NCBI GenBank assembly: GCA_025354985.1
Contig: JANXLU010000085.1
Location: 1 to 64,000, forward strand
Direction: 5' to 3'
Source: Chloroflexota bacterium
GTDB taxonomy: Bacteria; Chloroflexota; Anaerolineae; J036; Brachytrichaceae
DNA length: 64,000 nucleotides
In this document: positions 10,620 through 18,916 of the stretch, one piece after another
How the letters are laid out: every line of letters starts with the position of its first letter
Position numbering within the stretch: the first letter of the stretch is position 1
Program-made: the position numbers and the translations under genes
The notes under the pieces: model-generated
Database searches by the model: none
The model's input: only the letters and a program-made list of their open reading frames with translations
Told to the model about the DNA's origin: nothing

Positions 10620-10648
10620 TATTTAAGCATAATTGCTTTAGGTGTCAA
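10620..10648 (-). promoter_or_regulatory. Promoter of the kynurenine/aminobenzoyl-CoA operon
   Basis: On the minus strand a perfect TTGACA (10648-10643) is followed by a 17-base spacer and an AT-rich TAAATA (10625-10620). The ATG of the monooxygenase/reductase gene comes 9 bases after the -10. This is the best -35 box seen in the window. The predicted start site lies only about 3 bases before the ATG, so the operon mRNA may be nearly leaderless. Confidence 0.6.
10623..10640. promoter_or_regulatory. Palindromic operator candidate (MarR-type)
   Basis: TTAAGCA-TAAT-TGCTTTA is an 18-base imperfect palindrome with one mismatch in its 7-base arms. It covers the spacer and the -10 box of the operon promoter, where a bound repressor would block polymerase. 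Its size and AT-rich character suit MarR-family dimers, and a MarR gene is in the operon. Binding is inferred. Confidence 0.5.
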
Positions 10649-10697
10649 GTATTTCCCAACACTGACTGAGCGGTTTCACGCGATTTGTAACGGGCGG

Positions 10698-12293
10698 CTA
10701 ACCTCCCCCCGCTACTTCCGGAACGCCGTATTTAAGCAGGTGCGCGTAGTTGCTTTCGAATCGGGAAAGCAGTTCCTGAGCCTTGCTGTCGTATGCAAGT
10801 GGATCTTTCCACGTATTGCGAGGGAGCAAGACATCATCAGGAACACCGGGCACAAAATCGGGCATGCTGAGCCCAAAAACGCCGTCAGGATGATACGTCA
10901 CATGATCTAGCGCGCCATCCAAAGCCGCGCGCACCATATCACGTGTGTAGGCGATGCGCATCCGGCGACCGACTCCGTAGGGCCCGCCGGTCCAGCCAGT
11001 ATTAACCAGCCAACAATTTACGTTGTGCTTGGCCATTTTTCTAACAAGCAAATCTGCGTAAACCTGCGCCTTATGAACCAAAAACGGTGCACCAAAGCAG
11101 GTCGAAAACGTTGCCTGGGGTTCCGTGACGCCCTTTTCGGTGCCGGCAACTTTGGCAGTGTAGCCGCTTAGGAAGTGATACGCGGCCTGCTCCTTTGTAA
11201 GTTTGCTGATGGGCGGCAGGACGCCGAAGGCATCCGCCGTAAGCATCACAATGTTTCTGGGGTGGGGGCCCACGCCGGTTGGAACCGAATTGGGAATGTA
11301 GGTCAGTGGGTATGCCGCCCGGGTGTTTTCAGTAAGGCTTTGGTCATCAAAGTTTACGCGTCGTGTTTCATCATTGAGCAATACGTTTTCGAGCACAGTT
11401 CCGAATCGATTGCTCGCCGCATATATCTCGGGCTCGCTGCTCTGGCTTAGTTTGATAACCTTTGCGTAGCACCCACCTTCAAAGTTAAAGATTCCGTTGT
11501 CGCTCCAGCCATGCTCATCATCACCAATCAGGCCGCGTGTGCTGTCGGCACTTAGGGTTGTCTTACCTGTTCCGCTGAGGCCAAAAAATAGCGCGGCGTC
11601 GCCGTTGTCGCCCACGTTGGCGGAACAGTGCATGGGAAGAACACCTTGAAGCGGGAGAACGTAATTTAGCACGGTGAAAATGCTTTTCTTCATTTCGCCG
11701 GCGTACCAGGTTCCCCCGATCAAAATCATCCGCTTGGCAAAGTCAAGAATGACAAAGGTCTTGCTGCGTGTTCCATCGCGCGCCGGATCAGCTTCAAAGG
11801 TGGGCGCTGCCAGGATCGTAAATTGCGGTGCAAAGTCAGGCAGATCGCTCTGAGAGGGACGCACAAACAAGTTTCGAACAAATAGCGCGTGCCACGCAAA
11901 CTCGCTTACTACGCGCACGTGCATTTGATAGCGCTGGTCGGCTCCGGCAAACACATCCTCAACATACAGCTTTTTGTCGGCAAGATGCGCGGCGACAAGA
12001 TTATGGAGGGCGTCAAACTGTTCGGCCGTGAACGCTTGATTTACGGCGCCCCAGTCAACATCGTCCTGACTGCTGCGTTCCTTGACGACGAACTTGTCCC
12101 TGGGTGAACGACCCGTATGTACACCGGTATTGACAACGAGAGGACCGCCACTTGCGATCTTTCCCTCGCCATTTAGCGTGGCTTGTTCATATAGTGCGGG
12201 AACTATGAGATTCCAATGGACATCGTTGCGCGGCACAATTCCCAGCGCATCCAAACCGATTCTTCCTCGTCCGTTGCCGATGTACTCTGTCAT
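10698..12293 (-). CDS. pckA: Phosphoenolpyruvate carboxykinase (ATP)
   Basis: Cytosolic enzyme that makes PEP from oxaloacetate and ATP in gluconeogenesis. At 531 residues it matches the ATP-dependent form. The N-terminal [15 protein letters not shown] binds substrate, the kinase-specific P-loop is [13 protein letters not shown], and LIGDDEHGW carries a metal-binding Asp. The gene has its own -10-like box (TACACT) 8 bases before the ATG. It ends 87 bases before the kynurenine operon start, in the same direction. I see no terminator between them, but the operon has a strong promoter of its own. Confidence 0.97.
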   Translation of the reverse strand: MTEYIGNGRGRIGLDALGIVPRNDVHWNLIVPALYEQATLNGEGKIASGGPLVVNTGVHTGRSPRDKFVVKERSSQDDVDWGAVNQAFTAEQFDALHNLVAAHLADKKLYVEDVFAGADQRYQMHVRVVSEFAWHALFVRNLFVRPSQSDLPDFAPQFTILAAPTFEADPARDGTRSKTFVILDFAKRMILIGGTWYAGEMKKSIFTVLNYVLPLQGVLPMHCSANVGDNGDAALFFGLSGTGKTTLSADSTRGLIGDDEHGWSDNGIFNFEGGCYAKVIKLSQSSEPEIYAASNRFGTVLENVLLNDETRRVNFDDQSLTENTRAAYPLTYIPNSVPTGVGPHPRNIVMLTADAFGVLPPISKLTKEQAAYHFLSGYTAKVAGTEKGVTEPQATFSTCFGAPFLVHKAQVYADLLVRKMAKHNVNCWLVNTGWTGGPYGVGRRMRIAYTRDMVRAALDGALDHVTYHPDGVFGLSMPDFVPGVPDDVLLPRNTWKDPLAYDSKAQELLSRFESNYAHLLKYGVPEVAGGG

Positions 12294-12301
12294 GGTTCAA
12301 C

Positions 12302-12307
12302 AGTGTA
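12302..12307 (-). promoter_or_regulatory. -10-like element for pckA
   Basis: TACACT on the minus strand, 8 bases before the pckA ATG, with no Shine-Dalgarno sequence between. The same hexamer precedes glnS. Confidence 0.4.
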
Positions 12308-12350
12308 CATCTGCAAGAGGTCGGTTTTGACCTGCGCGGCCGCCAGCTTG

Positions 12351-12959
12351 TCAGCGCAGTTTGGTCTGGCGCGAGGTCTGCTTGCGCAACTGTTCCATCC
12401 TACGCAGGCGTTTTTCTTCCGCGGGTGGCAATTTCGGTTTTGGTTGTTCGATCACGACTGGCGGTGCCGGCGGTGTGGTCACGGGAGGTTCTTTGAACAC
12501 ATCGGCCCACGCCATTGCGTCCGCCATGCTCATGCGTGGCTTTTCGAGCGGCGTATGGTGTTCTTGCAACACATCTCGCATGGCCTTGCCAAACATTTCG
12601 CTACTCTGGACTTTCACGCCGCATTGGCGGGTAAACATGGCGACCGCCTGGTCGCTTGTAACTACAATCAAGCCTTGTCGATCCTTTGTGGCAGCAACGC
12701 GTTCACGAATGACTGTGTCGGCCTTTACTCCGGCATCGGAAAAAACCACGCTCAGGTTGGGACCATGCTGACTTTTTGATGGTATCAAGCGGGCGTGCTG
12801 TTCGAATGGCGCCGGGTCGAATATGATGGCAATGCGCTTTCCGGTCCGATCCGCGTACGCACGCACGCGGGCGATCAATTTACGCTCGTCGTTCGGGTCG
12901 CTAAGCGACATATCGCCCAGTTTACCGATTAAGTTGTGACCGTCAATTAGTAGCGGCAT
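12351..12959 (-). CDS. NYN-domain (YacP-like) predicted RNase
   Basis: PIN-like NYN nuclease-fold protein of 202 residues. The N-terminal LLIDGHNLIG, the later SDAGVKADTVI and VTSDQAV give the acidic residues expected of the NYN active site. The C-terminal 50 residues are Pro- and Lys-rich (PPAPPVVIEQPKPKLPPAEEK) and end in a basic segment suited to RNA contact. It lies 21 bases after the aldolase gene in the same direction and is probably co-transcribed. Its RNA target is unknown. Related YacP proteins act in rRNA or mRNA processing. Confidence 0.82.
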   Translation of the reverse strand: MPLLIDGHNLIGKLGDMSLSDPNDERKLIARVRAYADRTGKRIAIIFDPAPFEQHARLIPSKSQHGPNLSVVFSDAGVKADTVIRERVAATKDRQGLIVVTSDQAVAMFTRQCGVKVQSSEMFGKAMRDVLQEHHTPLEKPRMSMADAMAWADVFKEPPVTTPPAPPVVIEQPKPKLPPAEEKRLRRMEQLRKQTSRQTKLR

Positions 12960-12980
12960 TTAGTTGCGGTTGATTGGCAG

Positions 12981-14393
12981 TTAATCCGCCAATCCTTCAA
13001 CGTCCTCGGCAGGCAAGGGTGGGGCACCAAAGTCCTCGGGGACCTTGTGAATGGGCACGGTGGTCACCGAGTTGGCGACGTAGCCCGTTGTGTTTTCCAC
13101 GCCAAGGCGGTTGAAATACAGCGCAAATCTCCCGCCCAGCTGCTCGCGTACGTTTGAGCGCTCGGATTCAGGAAGGTTCCACATCGCTTTCTTGAAGGGT
13201 CCGATCGCTTTCTTGCGCGTTTTATAAAGAAATTGCTCGTCCGTATCCGAGGGTTTGCGCTCGTCAATCGCGTTCTTAAACAACCAGGCATTTACCTCTT
13301 CATTGACCGCCTTGGGGAGCACATCGAATACATTTGTCTGGAACGCGGTTGCCAGGTGGACCTCAATGGCACCGCTTTGAACAAACTTGCCGTACGCCGT
13401 TTCTGGAACAGTGCTGGCGCCGTGTTGGACCGCTCCACCCATGCCATAGGCGTACGATGCCGCGGATATTTCCTTCAGCACGTTGAAATCGATCGCGACA
13501 TCTGCAATTGTTCCATCTGGAAGCACGGTTCCTCCATGACTGGTTCCCGTGGCGACGCTTATCTTGCTAATTCCCGGTTTGTTTGCGATCAAAGGCAGGT
13601 AGCCGTCCATAAATGCCTTCAGCTCATGGATGTCACTGTTCTTGTGGCCAACCTCGCCTATCTCGCCGCCAAGCGAAACGGTCACAGCAGCGGGTTGCAT
13701 GGCGCGAATGTAATCAGAAAACATGGCGCACAGTTCATAGTTGAGGCGCTGTTGCTCCAGGAGGGTGGGCTTGCTCAAGTCAACCAGGGTGCTGGTGTCT
13801 ATGTCAATGTTGTAATAACCGGCGGCAACAGCTTCCTTCATGAGCGCCTTTAGAGCGGACAACTCACCTTCACGGTCTTTGTCACTGGTGTATTTCTTGG
13901 CGTTAACCTGGTAATGGTCACCCTGGACAAACACTGGACCACGAAAACCTTCCTTAATGGCCGCCGCCAAAACCACGGTTACGTATTCGGCTGGTCTTTG
14001 ATCGGTGTAGCTGCTTTCACTGCGTGCCAGTTCAAATATCATGGCACCCACCTTGCCCGCGTTTGCGGCTGCAAAGCCGGCGCGGCACAGGTCATATGTA
14101 AGCATACGGATATTCATCGCCGGCGTGGTAAACGTGTGGGGGAGTGCGCCTGCTCCGCGAGCAATATAGAGCTCATGGATGCTTGACGGGTAAATGCCCA
14201 AGGTTTGTGCGGTTTCCCAAATCAACCACCGCGCATTTGCGCGGCGGCTATCGTCACCAAACACTGCCAGATGGACTAATGCGTCAATGCCCTTGGCTTT
14301 AAGCATCACCTCATCGCGCACGATCACGCGTCCGTGTTTTATTTCCAATGAATTGCTGGCCGCTACCAGCAGGGTGCTAAGTGAGTCTGTCAT
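12981..14393 (-). CDS. Class II fructose-bisphosphate aldolase family, large form
   Basis: Zinc-dependent aldolase-fold protein of about 470 residues, well above the 280-360 of ordinary class II aldolases. The core is recognisable: VQGDHYQ with a metal His and substrate Asp, NIDIDTSTL, GGEIGEVG with a metal Glu, ATGTSHGG with a metal His, and a late VQHGAST. A large insertion and a C-terminal extension account for the extra length. It probably splits or forms fructose 1,6-bisphosphate, but a tagatose or other ketose bisphosphate is possible. I use the ATG at 14393. A TTG at 14408 lies only 6 bases after a perfect TATAAT and is a possible leaderless start. It is divergent from the panE-like gene. 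Confidence 0.85.
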   Translation of the reverse strand: MTDSLSTLLVAASNSLEIKHGRVIVRDEVMLKAKGIDALVHLAVFGDDSRRANARWLIWETAQTLGIYPSSIHELYIARGAGALPHTFTTPAMNIRMLTYDLCRAGFAAANAGKVGAMIFELARSESSYTDQRPAEYVTVVLAAAIKEGFRGPVFVQGDHYQVNAKKYTSDKDREGELSALKALMKEAVAAGYYNIDIDTSTLVDLSKPTLLEQQRLNYELCAMFSDYIRAMQPAAVTVSLGGEIGEVGHKNSDIHELKAFMDGYLPLIANKPGISKISVATGTSHGGTVLPDGTIADVAIDFNVLKEISAASYAYGMGGAVQHGASTVPETAYGKFVQSGAIEVHLATAFQTNVFDVLPKAVNEEVNAWLFKNAIDERKPSDTDEQFLYKTRKKAIGPFKKAMWNLPESERSNVREQLGGRFALYFNRLGVENTTGYVANSVTTVPIHKVPEDFGAPPLPAEDVEGLAD

Positions 14394-14414
14394 TTTTGAG
14401 CTATCCAAATTACG

Positions 14415-14420
14415 ATTATA
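14415..14420 (-). promoter_or_regulatory. -10 element (TATAAT) for the aldolase gene
   Basis: Perfect TATAAT on the minus strand. It ends 6 bases before an in-frame TTG and 21 bases before the ATG at 14393. No convincing -35 was found at 16-18 bases. Confidence 0.5.
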
Positions 14421-14477
14421 AGTGAGTTCGTGTCTAAACTACGCAAAGCCTGACAGCGCACGTGAAACAATCGCCAA

Positions 14478-15548
14478 GTGAAATTTTTAGTGCTTGGCGC
14501 CGGTGCGATTGGCATGTATATCGCGTCTCGCATCGTCACCCATTCAATAAATTCGTCCATTTGCATTTTGGGGCGGGAGCAATTTGTACAGTCTGCTGAT
14601 GGAAAAATTACAGTTGACTGGCCGGGAAGTGGCCGATGCTCACTTCCGATGGATATCCATGTGTCCGTTGATTCCTTATCGGAGCGCGCTCCATTTGATT
14701 GCGTTATTTTTGCAACCAAAGCATATGCGCTGGAAGCAGCTGTTGCACAAATAGCAACTTTTCCCCGGCTGTTTTCAGAATCCACCAGATTTCTGTGTCT
14801 GCAAAATGGGATTGGGTCGGAAGAAGTGGCAGTAGCGGCTTTTGGCGTTGATCGAGTTATGGCCGGGACGGTAACGACACCAGTTAGCGTCATTGGCGCG
14901 GCTCACATTCGGATAGAGCGCGAACGTGGCATCGGTCTGGCACGGCAAAACGGCGCCAAGGGTGTACTGACGGAAGCCGAGGCCGGGGTTTTGCGTGCCA
15001 TGGCAGGAACATGGTATGCGAACGCTCAAGATATGAAGTGGAGCAAGCTACTACTTAACCTGGTCGGAAACGCATCTGGTGCAATTTTCAACATGACCGT
15101 GCCCGAGATATATCGTGATCCATCGGGCTTTGAAATTGAGTACCGAATGTTACGAGAGTGCCTCGCCGTCATGAGTAGTATGGAAAGGAGGGCTGTCGAC
15201 CTGCCGGGAGGCCCGGCTCGACAGCTGGCACTATTGGTTCAAGTGGCGCCAAAAGGCTTGGTACGCCCATTGCTGGGTTGGCTGGCTTCACGTGGTCGCG
15301 GCCACAAGCGCCCTTCGCTCTATTATGAGCTTGAAAATAAAACTGGGCGTACGGAGGTTGGGTTTTTGAACGGAGCCATTGCCGAGGCCGGCGCTGTGTG
15401 TGGCGTCGCGACGCCCATAAATGCCTGCTTAAGCAAACTTCTGCTTGATATATCGCAAGGAGCCACTCCCTGGAGACGTTGGCGCCACCAGCCCACTTCG
15501 TTTCTTCACGGTTGTATGGGTGCTACGCTGACTTCGGGATCTGCATGA
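14478..15548 (+). CDS. 2-dehydropantoate 2-reductase (ketopantoate reductase) family
   Basis: NADPH-dependent reductase fold. The 356-residue protein begins with the dinucleotide-binding loop FLVLGAGAIGMYIA. ATKAY near residue 80 and CLQNGIG near 110 match PanE/ApbA. Lys and Asn of the catalytic set are plausible in MKWSKLLLNLVGNASGA (near 190-205). In pantothenate synthesis the enzyme makes pantoate, but paralogues with other substrates are common and no other pan gene is nearby. The start is GTG at 14478. The 3' end runs 43 bases into the convergent SH3-protein gene. Confidence 0.82.
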   Translation: MKFLVLGAGAIGMYIASRIVTHSINSSICILGREQFVQSADGKITVDWPGSGRCSLPMDIHVSVDSLSERAPFDCVIFATKAYALEAAVAQIATFPRLFSESTRFLCLQNGIGSEEVAVAAFGVDRVMAGTVTTPVSVIGAAHIRIERERGIGLARQNGAKGVLTEAEAGVLRAMAGTWYANAQDMKWSKLLLNLVGNASGAIFNMTVPEIYRDPSGFEIEYRMLRECLAVMSSMERRAVDLPGGPARQLALLVQVAPKGLVRPLLGWLASRGRGHKRPSLYYELENKTGRTEVGFLNGAIAEAGAVCGVATPINACLSKLLLDISQGATPWRRWRHQPTSFLHGCMGATLTSGSA

Positions 15549-16642
15549 GCACGTGTCGCTGAAATCCAGCCAAGTCTACGCGGATTGATCGAAATTCGAT
15601 ACCATTTGCTGTCTGCAGTGCGGGCAACTACCAGGTAGTTTGAGCCGGGCCAAACGTACTTGACGCGGAATCCGCGACGCGCAGACAAGCTCGTAATCCA
15701 TGTTCCCACCTTTACTGTAATTGCGGCATTGCGTGGGTCCAACGGCGGCGGAGCGATGGCAGGAGCGGGTATTGGCGTCGCTTGGGGCGAGGCCGCCGGA
15801 GTTATAACGATTATGGTTATTACCGAGGAGGTGGGAGTTGAAGTCGGAGCCGTCGGAGGCGTGACCGACGGCGCTACTGGCGTCATGGTTTGAGTGGCTG
15901 TGGCTGCAGGAGTAGGGCTGGAAGGTGCAACGGTTGGCGTTGCCGTGGGCATTACGGTGGGTGCAGCCAGCCCGGAGTCAAGCAGCACCGGAGCAATGGA
16001 CGCCTCAATATTTGTGCGGACGCGTGATGCCGCTATCCAGCCAAATTTGCGCCCGTCAGGCGAAATGCGATACCAGCCGCCGTCTGCCGATCGGCCTGAA
16101 ATTTGGTAGCTGCCACCAGCCGCAACGTATCGCTGGCGCCATCCGCGGCCTTCGGTCAACGACGTGATCCATGATCCGCTGATCACGGTTAACGCTGCAT
16201 TTTTCGAGTTAAGGGGTGCAGGTGTGGCCGTGGGTGTGGCTGTAAAAGTGCTGGTCGGCGTCCGCGTTGGGGTGGACGTTTGAGTTGGGGTGGCTGTTGG
16301 GGTTGCCGGGTCGCCAACAACAGGCAAGGCAACTGCTGCCGAATTTGGTTCCACCAGCGAACTGCGCACATAGGACAAGCTACCGGCATCGCCCACAACT
16401 TGCCACCATCCACCGTCAGACGTATGACCGGCGACATCAAGTGTGGTTCCTGCGGCAACGGAGCGCACGATTCGCGAGTCAAAGCTTGGCGCAGAATACA
16501 AATCTGCAGTCCTTGCGGCAACGATTACCCGGGGTGGCTCGGACGCGGTAACTGAATTGAACCTGGCCAACCCGACGATTCCAAGTATCGTTGCCGTGAA
16601 CAGGATTACTGCAATAAGTGCTACACGGGAGATTTTTCGCAT
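15506..16642 (-). CDS. Exported SH3-repeat protein with Thr-Pro linkers
   Basis: 378-residue predicted surface protein. Residues 8-28 form a signal peptide or membrane anchor. A bacterial SH3 domain (about 37-100) is followed by a TPT-rich linker (111-143), a second domain (145-213), a longer Thr/Pro/Ala linker (227-300) and a third domain (303-378). The second and third domains are clearly duplicates, sharing NAA-TV--G-WITSL and KWYRI or GWYRI, then GWI-A-R. TPT linkers of this kind are frequent in Chloroflexota secreted proteins. Such domains usually bind cell-wall or surface glycans. No catalytic domain is present. The 3' end overlaps the convergent panE-like gene by 43 bases. Confidence 0.8.
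   Translation of the reverse strand: MRKISRVALIAVILFTATILGIVGLARFNSVTASEPPRVIVAARTADLYSAPSFDSRIVRSVAAGTTLDVAGHTSDGGWWQVVGDAGSLSYVRSSLVEPNSAAVALPVVGDPATPTATPTQTSTPTRTPTSTFTATPTATPAPLNSKNAALTVISGSWITSLTEGRGWRQRYVAAGGSYQISGRSADGGWYRISPDGRKFGWIAASRVRTNIEASIAPVLLDSGLAAPTVMPTATPTVAPSSPTPAATATQTMTPVAPSVTPPTAPTSTPTSSVITIIVITPAASPQATPIPAPAIAPPPLDPRNAAITVKVGTWITSLSARRGFRVKYVWPGSNYLVVARTADSKWYRISINPRRLGWISATRAHADPEVSVAPIQP
15743..15964 (-). repeat. Thr/Pro/Ala low-complexity coding repeat (second linker)
   Basis: Codes residues 227-300 of the SH3-repeat protein, a run of short TPT, APT and ATP units. It gives long antisense open frames on the plus strand, which I regard as artefacts of composition. Confidence 0.7.
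16214..16312 (-). repeat. Thr-Pro coding repeat (first linker)
   Basis: Codes residues 111-143 of the SH3-repeat protein, mostly alternating TPT, TAT and PTS units. Confidence 0.7.
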
Positions 16643-16766
16643 GGGATTTTTACGTTTTTAACTACGAGCGCCACGTGGCTGCTTACCTGATTGATTTCTA
16701 TTTGAATTCTAAGTATATCCTATTTCTCGGTGAAGTCAATACTGCGACTTTGTTTAACGTAAATTG

Positions 16767-16797
16767 CGCGCGCTGCCAGCAACGAGTGGCGTGCGCG
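16767..16797 (+). other. GC-rich hairpin in the leader of the MFS gene
   Basis: CGCGC and GCGCG form an outer 5-bp stem, and GCCA and TGGC an inner 4-bp stem, with a small internal loop and an 8-base terminal loop. It ends 8 bases before the AAGG ribosome site of the MFS gene. It may affect translation or bind a regulator. It could also be incidental in GC-rich sequence. Confidence 0.3.
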
Positions 16798-16813
16798 GAT
16801 AATTAAGGTATTC

Positions 16814-18115
16814 ATGTCTACCGCATCATCGTTGCCAGTGTCGGTGCTTTTACCGCGGGGTTTGCCCGGCTACCTGGCCTTGCTGCGAGGGAATTCGGAC
16901 GTTCGCAACCTTTGGATTGGTCAGGTTATCTCAGATCTAGGAGACTGGTTTAACACGGTCGCCGTGCTGGGCCTGCTGCAAGATTTGACTCACAATGCCC
17001 TGGGCACAAGCCTTCAGATTGTGTTTCAGATGTTGCCGAGCGCGATTGCGGGATTGTTTATTAGTGGTTGGGTGGCGGACAGGTTCGACAGACGATTGGT
17101 TATCATTGCAACTCACCTGATTCGGGCCGCCGTTGCGCTTGCCTATTTGCTTGTTCGAACGCCCGAAATGGTTTGGCTGGCCTACGTTGCCACGATCACA
17201 CTTAGTGTTGGCAATTCTTTCTTTCAGCCGGCAAGTAGTGCGGCCCTGCCAAACTTATGCAAGCCGGGTGAATTGACAACGGCAAACGCGCTGCAACAGA
17301 GTTCGTTCGCGAGCGTTATTTTTGTTGGGGCGTTTGTAGGCGGCGTCGTTGCGCAGTGGCTTGGTCGCAACGTGGCGTTCATAATCAATTCACTTTCGTT
17401 TGTTTGGGCGGCTTACTGGACATGGCGCGTGGTTGGCACGTTTGCAGATGCCACAAAGCGTGAGCAGTTGAGTGGTGCCGGTGCTTTGCACGTTCTGACG
17501 GACGGGGCACGGTTCTTGCGGTCGAATCCGAGGCTGGGAATGTTTTCGTTGCTAAAGCCAGTCTGGGCGTTCACTTTTGGCGCGAGTGGTTTGTATTCGG
17601 CATATTCCTATGTCATCTATGGCGCCGGGGATCTCGGTACAAGTTGGCTTTATGCAGGTCGGGGTTTGGGCGCCTTTGTCGGACCGCTGGTAGTTGGCGT
17701 TCTTATCGCGCCACGGAGCGTGCGACAGTTTGCCCTGATAGCGTTGGCGTCGTTATCATTGACATTTTTTGGATATTTGGTATTTGGACTGAGTTTGATT
17801 CCACTGGTGGGGGCGATCGGGTTGGGATTTGGCCACTTAGGCGGGGCAAGTTTGTGGACGTTTAGCAGGTTATATTTGCAGCGAGAAACACCGGATCACT
17901 TGCGTGGTCGCGTGCTTTCAATGGACCAGGTGTTGTTTTGGCTGGCAAGCTCATGCGCCACGCTTTTGCTCGGGGCACTGGCGACATCGTTTTCGCTGCC
18001 GACAGCAGTGTTGGCGGGTGTTGGTATTAGTATGGTCTTGACGGTTGTCTGGGGAATTGTAATGTTCGGAAACTACGTTGACTTGGAACCGGTCGCAGCG
18101 GCTGGTGACGCATGA
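16814..18115 (+). CDS. MFS transporter (EntS-like efflux branch)
   Basis: Major facilitator of 433 residues with about 12 hydrophobic segments. The loop between segments 2 and 3 reads GWVADRFDRR, the MFS signature. The N-terminal half (LWIGQVISDLGDWFNTVAVL) resembles the efflux branch that includes enterobactin exporter EntS. The start ATG has an AAGG ribosome site 5 bases upstream. Its stop overlaps fdhD by ATGA, so it heads an operon with fdhD, moeA and the cofC fusion. The substrate is unknown. Sitting in front of cofactor genes does not by itself show that it carries molybdate or a cofactor. Confidence 0.85.
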   Translation: MSTASSLPVSVLLPRGLPGYLALLRGNSDVRNLWIGQVISDLGDWFNTVAVLGLLQDLTHNALGTSLQIVFQMLPSAIAGLFISGWVADRFDRRLVIIATHLIRAAVALAYLLVRTPEMVWLAYVATITLSVGNSFFQPASSAALPNLCKPGELTTANALQQSSFASVIFVGAFVGGVVAQWLGRNVAFIINSLSFVWAAYWTWRVVGTFADATKREQLSGAGALHVLTDGARFLRSNPRLGMFSLLKPVWAFTFGASGLYSAYSYVIYGAGDLGTSWLYAGRGLGAFVGPLVVGVLIAPRSVRQFALIALASLSLTFFGYLVFGLSLIPLVGAIGLGFGHLGGASLWTFSRLYLQRETPDHLRGRVLSMDQVLFWLASSCATLLLGALATSFSLPTAVLAGVGISMVLTVVWGIVMFGNYVDLEPVAAAGDA

Positions 18116-18870
18116 CTTCTCAGCGTATTTCGTATTTGGAAGTCACACCCGATGCACGGCGAAGTGTCATGGGCGGTGTTGTGGATGAGGTGCAGGCCTG
18201 CATTTCACTAAATGGGCAGGAACTAACGCGCATTATGTGCAGCCCGGGTGATATCGATGAACTGGTGGTTGGTTTCCTAAAGAGCGAAGGATTTATCGAC
18301 AGCTTGCAAAATGTGCGGTCGATTCACGTTAGCGATAACTCATGTGTCGAAGTTTGGCTGGATCATTCCGTGGCAATCCCGATCGTTTCGACCAAGACAT
18401 CGGGCTGTGGCGGCGGAATAACGTTTGATGATATGAGCGCGAACTTCAAGCCGCTTGTGAGTAAGTTACAAGTATCAGCAGGCCAGGTGTGTGACCTCAT
18501 GAATAAGATGATGCGCGCTGCATCCACGTATAACGATGTTCGCGGAATTCACACCAGCGCCTTGTGCAGCCCAACCGAGCTGCTTTATTTGGCGGAGGAT
18601 GTTGGCCGTCACAACACGATTGATCGGCTGTGGGGTAGCGCATTGCGACGGCGATGTGAAACACGCGAAACGATACTCGTCGCAAGTGGCAGGATAAGTA
18701 GTGAAATGATTGGCAAGGCGATGAAAATGTCGGTTCCGGTCGTTGTTAGTCGAACATCACCAACGGCATTAAGCGTAGCTCTTGCGCGTGCTTGGAATAT
18801 TACCGTAATCGGCTACTGCCGCGGACATCAGTTCAGGATCTATTCTGGTGAGCAGAGGATTACAACCTGA
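18112..18870 (+). CDS. fdhD: Formate dehydrogenase accessory sulfurtransferase FdhD
   Basis: Passes sulfur to the bis-MGD molybdenum cofactor of formate dehydrogenases and related enzymes. The 252-residue protein has the family's EDVGRHNTIDRLWG and the C-terminal VVSRTSPTALSVALA. The cysteine loop reads TSGCGGG (Cys99). Escherichia coli FdhD carries a CxxC here, so only the first cysteine is present. The start overlaps the MFS stop by ATGA. It is followed 46 bases later by moeA. No formate dehydrogenase gene is in the window, so its client enzyme is encoded elsewhere. Confidence 0.93.
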   Translation: MTSQRISYLEVTPDARRSVMGGVVDEVQACISLNGQELTRIMCSPGDIDELVVGFLKSEGFIDSLQNVRSIHVSDNSCVEVWLDHSVAIPIVSTKTSGCGGGITFDDMSANFKPLVSKLQVSAGQVCDLMNKMMRAASTYNDVRGIHTSALCSPTELLYLAEDVGRHNTIDRLWGSALRRRCETRETILVASGRISSEMIGKAMKMSVPVVVSRTSPTALSVALARAWNITVIGYCRGHQFRIYSGEQRITT

Positions 18871-18916
18871 CGCAGTATTTAGTTTTTTGAGTTTGAAGTT
18901 GAGTTTTTGATTCCAA

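Noticed and set aside
15660-16167. Long antisense open frames opposite the SH3 protein
   Set aside because: They mirror the Thr/Pro-rich linkers, giving Gly/Val/Ala-rich translations with no domain, and the minus-strand gene has a signal segment and duplicated domains.
16643-16813. tRNA or riboswitch in the 171-base gap
   Set aside because: No cloverleaf or known riboswitch core could be drawn. Only the hairpin at 16767-16797 was found.
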